A stretch of 11,955 nucleotides of DNA from JACRAR01 sp041674465 (GTDB taxonomy: Bacteria; Pseudomonadota; Gammaproteobacteria; Burkholderiales; Rhodocyclaceae), in assembly GCA_041674465.1 (NCBI GenBank), contig JBAYVV010000121.1, forward strand, positions 1 to 11,955, written 5' to 3'. The notes under the pieces are model-generated. The model had not been told where the DNA came from. It made no database searches and saw only the letters and a list, made by a program, of their open reading frames with translations. The translations under genes were made by a program, and so were the position numbers. Positions 8,954 to 11,955 of the stretch are shown here, in pieces (position 1 is the stretch's first letter; every line of letters begins with the position of its first letter).

Positions 8954-8981
8954 CATGCGCGTTGCTCAAGCAGCGCGCATG
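8954..8981 (+). other. Strong intergenic hairpin ahead of the cls ribosome binding site
   Basis: CATGCGCGTTGC (8954-8965) pairs with GCAGCGCGCATG (8970-8981) over 12 bp with one G-U pair and a TCAA tetraloop. It fills most of the 45-bp gap between the LTXXQ-BON stop and cls, and ends directly before the cls Shine-Dalgarno CGGAG (8982-8986). No T tract follows, so a Rho-independent terminator is unlikely. A role in mRNA processing, stability or control of cls translation is possible. Confidence 0.55.
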
Positions 8982-8992
8982 CGGAGTGCCTC

Positions 8993-10384
8993 ATGGGCTG
9001 CATGCCTTGTCTTTTTCGCATCATCCGCCATGCCGGGCTGATTGGAATCGGACTGCTGCTTGCCGCCTGTGCGGCGCTGCCGGAAGTTCGTGATCTGAAA
9101 CATTCGCTGGCGGCACCGGCACAGCCCACGGTCACCAATGCGCAAGGCACCCTCAGCGCAAAGAAGAGAAATTCATTGCTGGCCCGGCGCTGGCGCAATT
9201 CTTACGCGGATATGGCAGCCCTGGCGGCGCTGGAAGAGGCGGCGACCGGCAGCCCGCTGATCGCCGGCAACAAGGTCACCTTGCTCTACGATGGCCCGCA
9301 GACCATCGCGGCGATGATCGAGGCGATCAATTCGGCCAAAGATCACATCAACCTGGAAACCTATATCTTCGACCAGGATGAACTCGGCATCCGCTTTGCG
9401 GAACTGCTGATCGCCCGCCAGCAGGCCGGCGTCCAGGTCAATGTGATCTATGACAGCGTCGGCACGATCGGCACGCCGCAGGCCTTCTTTGACCGGATGC
9501 GTGACGCGGGCATCCATTTGCTGGCATTCAATCCGGTCAACCCGCTCAAACTGACGGTGCCGTGGGCACCCAATCAGCGCGACCACCGGAAAATCCTGGT
9601 GGTGGACGGCACGGTGGCCTTCACCGGCGGCGTGAATATCAGCAACGCCTATGCCAACAGTTCACTGTTCCGTTCGAAAACCAGGCGCAACGACAAGGTC
9701 GGCTGGCGCGACACCCATGTCCGCATCGAGGGGCCGGCGGTCGCCGCCCTGCAGTGGGCATTCCTGGAAAACTGGGCGAGCCAGAATTCCCCCGATCTGC
9801 CCGACAGCAATTTCTTTCCACCGCTCAAAGAGGCCGGCGACAAGCTGGTGCGGGTGCTGGCCAGCGAACCCGGCGGCGATTACGAGATCTACAAGGCCTA
9901 TGTGCTGGCGTTGCAGGAGGCCGGGCAGACGGTGCATATCACCTCCGCCTACTTCGTGCCGGACCTGCAGATCCTGCAGGCGATGAGCGAAGCGGCGCGG
10001 CGCGGCGTCGATGTCAAAATCATCTTGCCCAGCGTCACGGACAGCGGCCTGGTCTTCCATGCGGCGCAATCCTTCTTCAGTGAGATGCTGGCCAGCGGCA
10101 TCAGGATCTATCGGCTGCAGGTTGCCGTGCTGCATACCAAGACTGCAGTGATCGACAAGCTCTGGGCGACGGTGGGATCGGCCAACATCGATACCCGCAG
10201 CTTTCTGCACAACAGTGAAATCAACGTGGTCGTATTCGGCGCGGAATTCGGCAATGCCATGGAAGAGGCCTTTGTCGAGGACTTGCGCCATTCGGATGAA
10301 ATCACTCCGGCAGCCTGGGCGCAGCGTCCGCTGACAGACCGGCTCAAGGAATGGGCCGCACGACGGCTCGAATATTGGCTTTGA
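8993..10384 (+). CDS. cls: Cardiolipin synthase, phospholipase D family, lipoprotein-like N-terminus
   Basis: 463 residues. PLD-superfamily cardiolipin synthases join two phosphatidylglycerol molecules, or PG with a second phospholipid, to form cardiolipin. Two HKD motifs are intact: H198-x-K200-x4-D205 (HRKILVVDG, then GGVNIS) and H381-x-K383-x4-D388 (HTKTAVID, then VGSANIDTRS). Layout and length are closest to the ClsB type. Instead of two N-terminal membrane helices there is one hydrophobic stretch (14-25) ending in a lipobox-like LAAC with Cys at 26 and Ala at +2, so the enzyme may be a lipoprotein. CGGAG 6 nt before the ATG at 8993 supports this start; the ATG at 9002 would keep the signal. 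The stop overlaps the next start (TGATG, 10382-10386), implying translational coupling. Another PLD-type phosphatidyltransferase cannot be excluded. Confidence 0.92.
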   Translation: MGCMPCLFRIIRHAGLIGIGLLLAACAALPEVRDLKHSLAAPAQPTVTNAQGTLSAKKRNSLLARRWRNSYADMAALAALEEAATGSPLIAGNKVTLLYDGPQTIAAMIEAINSAKDHINLETYIFDQDELGIRFAELLIARQQAGVQVNVIYDSVGTIGTPQAFFDRMRDAGIHLLAFNPVNPLKLTVPWAPNQRDHRKILVVDGTVAFTGGVNISNAYANSSLFRSKTRRNDKVGWRDTHVRIEGPAVAALQWAFLENWASQNSPDLPDSNFFPPLKEAGDKLVRVLASEPGGDYEIYKAYVLALQEAGQTVHITSAYFVPDLQILQAMSEAARRGVDVKIILPSVTDSGLVFHAAQSFFSEMLASGIRIYRLQVAVLHTKTAVIDKLWATVGSANIDTRSFLHNSEINVVVFGAEFGNAMEEAFVEDLRHSDEITPAAWAQRPLTDRLKEWAARRLEYWL

Positions 10385-11250
10385 TGGCGCGGCAATGCAG
10401 ATGGCTTGTGGGCCTGGCGAGCTGCGTCATGGTGCTTGCCTGCCCGGCTTTGGCGCAAACGGATCCCACTGCGGCCCTGCGGGAAAAATACACTGCTCTG
10501 GCGGAACAACTGCAGCAGAATCAATTCAGGCAGCCGCTGGTCCTGGTTTCCGTTGAAACGCAGCACAGTCTGCAAGGCGACATCTATGCCATCGTCGCTT
10601 ATCCCTTCGGCGTGGTGAGGGATGGCCTGGACAGTCCGGAGCACTGGTGCGAGGCGATGATCCTGCATATCAACACCAAGTATTGCCATGCGCTGACGAC
10701 GCCATCGGGCACCACCCTCAGGGTCAATATCGGCCGAAAGACGCCCGAAGAACTGGCTGATGCCGTGCGGGTCGAATTTGTGTACAACCTCGCCACGATG
10801 ACCCCGGACTATATTGAAATCAAGCTTGCAGCAAAGGACGGTCCGCTCGGTACCAGCAACTACCGCATCCTGCTGGAAGCGGTGGCGCTACCCAATGGCA
10901 AATCCTTCGTGCATCTGACCTATGCCTACAGCATGAATTTCGCGGGGCGGGCGGCGATGCAGATGTACCTCGGGACCATCGGCAGCGGCAAGATGGGATT
11001 CACCGTCATCGGCACCGACGGTGCAGGGCATCCCGACTACATCGGTGGGGTACGGGGCCTGGTGGAACGCAACACGATGCGTTATTACCTGGCAATCGAT
11101 GCCTATCTGGGCGCCACACAATCTGAAACGCGACTGCAAAACTGGTTTGCCGCGACCGAGTTGTATCCGCAACAACTGCATGAAATGGAACGCGGCGAAT
11201 ATCTGGAAATGAAGCGCGCCGAAGTGCTGCGCCAGCAGACGCTGCGCTGA
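10384..11250 (+). CDS. Secreted protein of unknown function, translationally coupled to cls
   Basis: 288 residues; I do not recognise the family. It has a clear Sec signal peptide (MARQCRWLVGLASCVMVLAC followed by PALAQ, cleavage near 24/25), so it should be periplasmic. The mature part is a mixed alpha/beta sequence with no membrane segment. Two Cys (89 and 101, in WCEAMI and TKYC) could form a disulfide. A distinctive segment GGVRGLVERNTMRYYLAIDA lies at 221-240, and the C-terminus is charged and helical. The start at 10384 is chosen because it overlaps the cls stop as TGATG and puts the signal peptide at the N-terminus; an in-frame ATG at 10351 lies inside cls and would precede the signal with 11 unrelated residues. 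There is no strong ribosome binding site of its own, which fits coupling. Its context suggests a partner of the cardiolipin synthase or a lipid-handling role (inference only). Confidence 0.88.
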   Translation: MARQCRWLVGLASCVMVLACPALAQTDPTAALREKYTALAEQLQQNQFRQPLVLVSVETQHSLQGDIYAIVAYPFGVVRDGLDSPEHWCEAMILHINTKYCHALTTPSGTTLRVNIGRKTPEELADAVRVEFVYNLATMTPDYIEIKLAAKDGPLGTSNYRILLEAVALPNGKSFVHLTYAYSMNFAGRAAMQMYLGTIGSGKMGFTVIGTDGAGHPDYIGGVRGLVERNTMRYYLAIDAYLGATQSETRLQNWFAATELYPQQLHEMERGEYLEMKRAEVLRQQTLR

Positions 11251-11267
11251 CGCATCTCCCCGGAGGG

Positions 11268-11492
11268 TCAGAGAGAACCCTTGTAGCGATAGTCCTTGTT
11301 GTTCTTGGCAAAACGCCGGAGTTGCTGGTCAGCTTCCTGGTTGGTGTTGCCGCAGTCAACCTGAATCCGTCCCGCCATCGTGAGCCGCATGCCGGCGATG
11401 ACTCCTGGGCGGTTGCCGGTGAACCGGTTCCACTGGGTTTTCAGATAGCCCTTGATCAGCTTCCAGTTGCCCGCAACGATATCCCGGTTCAT
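11268..11492 (-). CDS. CsbD-like small stress protein
   Basis: 74 residues. It begins MNRDIVAGNWKLIKG and continues with TQWNRFTG, VIAGMR and AGRIQV, the pattern of the CsbD/YjbJ family (E. coli YjbJ is 69 residues). These are abundant small proteins induced by general stress, with molecular role unknown. The start at 11492 fits the family N-terminus and has AAGGGG 6 nt upstream; an ATG at 11516 would add eight residues. It is odd in being strongly basic (14 Lys/Arg against 5 Asp/Glu), while typical members are acidic, and in having a Cys at 47. It converges on the unknown secreted gene with a 17-bp gap, where I see only a 4-bp GGGT/ACCC stem and no convincing terminator. It is divergent from the third BON gene. 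Confidence 0.87.
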   Translation of the reverse strand: MNRDIVAGNWKLIKGYLKTQWNRFTGNRPGVIAGMRLTMAGRIQVDCGNTNQEADQQLRRFAKNNKDYRYKGSL

Positions 11493-11548
11493 GTTTGACC
11501 CCTTCAATGATTTCACCGCGGTCAGCTTGCGCCAGGCCAGGCCCGATG

Positions 11549-11565
11549 TCTGTGCGCCAGCGCAC
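11549..11565 (-). promoter_or_regulatory. Palindromic 17-bp motif, copy 2 (facing csbD)
   Basis: Minus strand reads GTGCGCTGGCGCACAGA. The core GTGCGC-TG-GCGCAC is a perfect 6-bp inverted repeat with a 2-bp spacer. It ends 56 bp before the csbD start codon. It is the most symmetric copy of the three. Confidence 0.6.
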
Positions 11566-11591
11566 TAAATCCGCGAATATCCCAGCATTGT

Positions 11592-11608
11592 GTGAGTTGG
11601 CGCACAGA
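11592..11608 (+). promoter_or_regulatory. Palindromic 17-bp motif, copy 3 (facing the third BON gene)
   Basis: GTGAGTTGGCGCACAGA differs from copy 2 at two positions, both in the left arm; the right arm and the AGA extension are unchanged. It ends 49 bp before the BON start codon. Confidence 0.55.
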
Positions 11609-11657
11609 GGTTTTTGGATGGATGAGTAGCATGGCGTTTTATTCGGAGGACACGATC

Positions 11658-11955
11658 ATGAAACAACTCAAATGCTTTTCCACCCTGGCACTGACCACCG
11701 TTCTGGTTGCCGTCGCCGGTTGCGCAGGAACACCGCGGCAGGAGTCGACCGGTGAATTCATCGATGACGCGGTCTTGACCACCAAGGTCAAGACCGCCGT
11801 GCTCAATGACCCCAGCCTGAAATCCGCCGAATTCAATGTCGAGACCCACAAGAGCGTGGTGCAGTTGAGCGGCGTCGTCAGTACCCAGGCCGCCATCAAC
11901 AAGGCGCTCGAGCTGGCCCGCACGGTTCCCGGCGTGACCGCCGTCAGGAATGACA
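11658..11955 (+). CDS. BON-domain lipoprotein, 3' end cut by the window
   Basis: 99 residues are visible and the frame is open at the right edge. It starts MKQLKCFSTLALTTVLVAVA with lipobox VAGC (Cys at 22), then a single BON domain from about residue 34 (FIDDAVLTTKVKTAVL, NVETHKSVVQLSGVV, ending TAVRND). By comparison with the paralog at 7945-7631 only about five residues and the stop should be missing. GGAGGA lies 7 nt upstream of the ATG. It shares the MKQL start, lipobox and BON sequence with that paralog, pointing to duplication. Probable role: periplasmic OsmY-type stress lipoprotein attached to a membrane. Confidence 0.93.
   Translation, partial: MKQLKCFSTLALTTVLVAVAGCAGTPRQESTGEFIDDAVLTTKVKTAVLNDPSLKSAEFNVETHKSVVQLSGVVSTQAAINKALELARTVPGVTAVRND

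Larger units (their letters stand above)
11493..11657. promoter_or_regulatory. Divergent promoter region between csbD-like and BON genes
   Basis: 165 bp without a gene, between divergent start codons. It carries two copies of the 17-bp palindromic motif in opposite orientation, each pointing at its nearer gene, with palindrome centres 40 bp apart. Ribosome binding sites are seen at both ends: AAGGGG facing csbD and GGAGGA (11645-11650) facing the BON gene. Confidence 0.6.

Noticed and set aside
8168..8956. 262-codon minus-strand frame
   Set aside because: It mirrors the LTXXQ-BON gene, which has a signal peptide, a good ribosome binding site and two recognised domains on the plus strand.
10351..10383. 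Earlier in-frame start for the unknown secreted protein
   Set aside because: It is inside cls and would put 11 unrelated residues before a normal signal peptide; the overlapping ATG at 10384 fits better.
11251..11267. Bidirectional terminator between the convergent genes
   Set aside because: Only very short pairings such as GGGT/ACCC are present, overlapping the csbD stop, without a T tract on either strand.
11493..11516. Longer csbD start at 11516
   Set aside because: The family begins MN(R/K)D, matching the ATG at 11492, which has AAGGGG at good spacing.

Overview
The window looks like chromosomal DNA of a GC-rich betaproteobacterium, most likely Burkholderiales or a near relative. This is inferred from the gene families, codon use and lipoprotein signals; nothing in the window fixes the genus. 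I see no rRNA, tRNA, CRISPR array, transposase or phage gene.

Layout. The left 62% (7440 to 1, minus strand) is a single giant gene for a cyclic beta-1,2-glucan synthase (NdvB/ChvB/Cgs family). Its frame is open for 2,480 codons and runs off the left edge with the C-terminal part missing. Upstream of it on the same strand, across a 190-bp gap with a perfect 10-bp inverted repeat, is a small BON-domain lipoprotein gene (7945-7631). A 246-bp divergent promoter region follows. Then comes a plus-strand group: a secreted protein joining an LTXXQ (Spy/CpxP-like) half to a BON domain (8192-8947), a phospholipase D-type cardiolipin synthase with a lipoprotein-like signal (8993-10384), and a secreted protein of unknown function whose start overlaps the cls stop (10384-11250). 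A minus-strand csbD-like stress gene (11492-11268) converges on that group. It is divergent from a third BON lipoprotein gene (11658 to beyond the right edge).

How they fit together. Every recognised product belongs to envelope or osmotic-stress biology: periplasmic glucans, cardiolipin, OsmY-type BON proteins, a Spy/CpxP-like protein and CsbD. The BON sequences are close paralogs. Both divergent promoter regions carry near-identical copies of a 17-bp motif built on the palindrome GTGCGC-TG-GCGCAC followed by AGA: one copy before the LTXXQ-BON gene, one facing csbD, one facing the third BON gene. That suggests co-regulation by one DNA-binding protein. This motif and the LTXXQ-BON/cls/unknown-protein operon are the most interesting things here.
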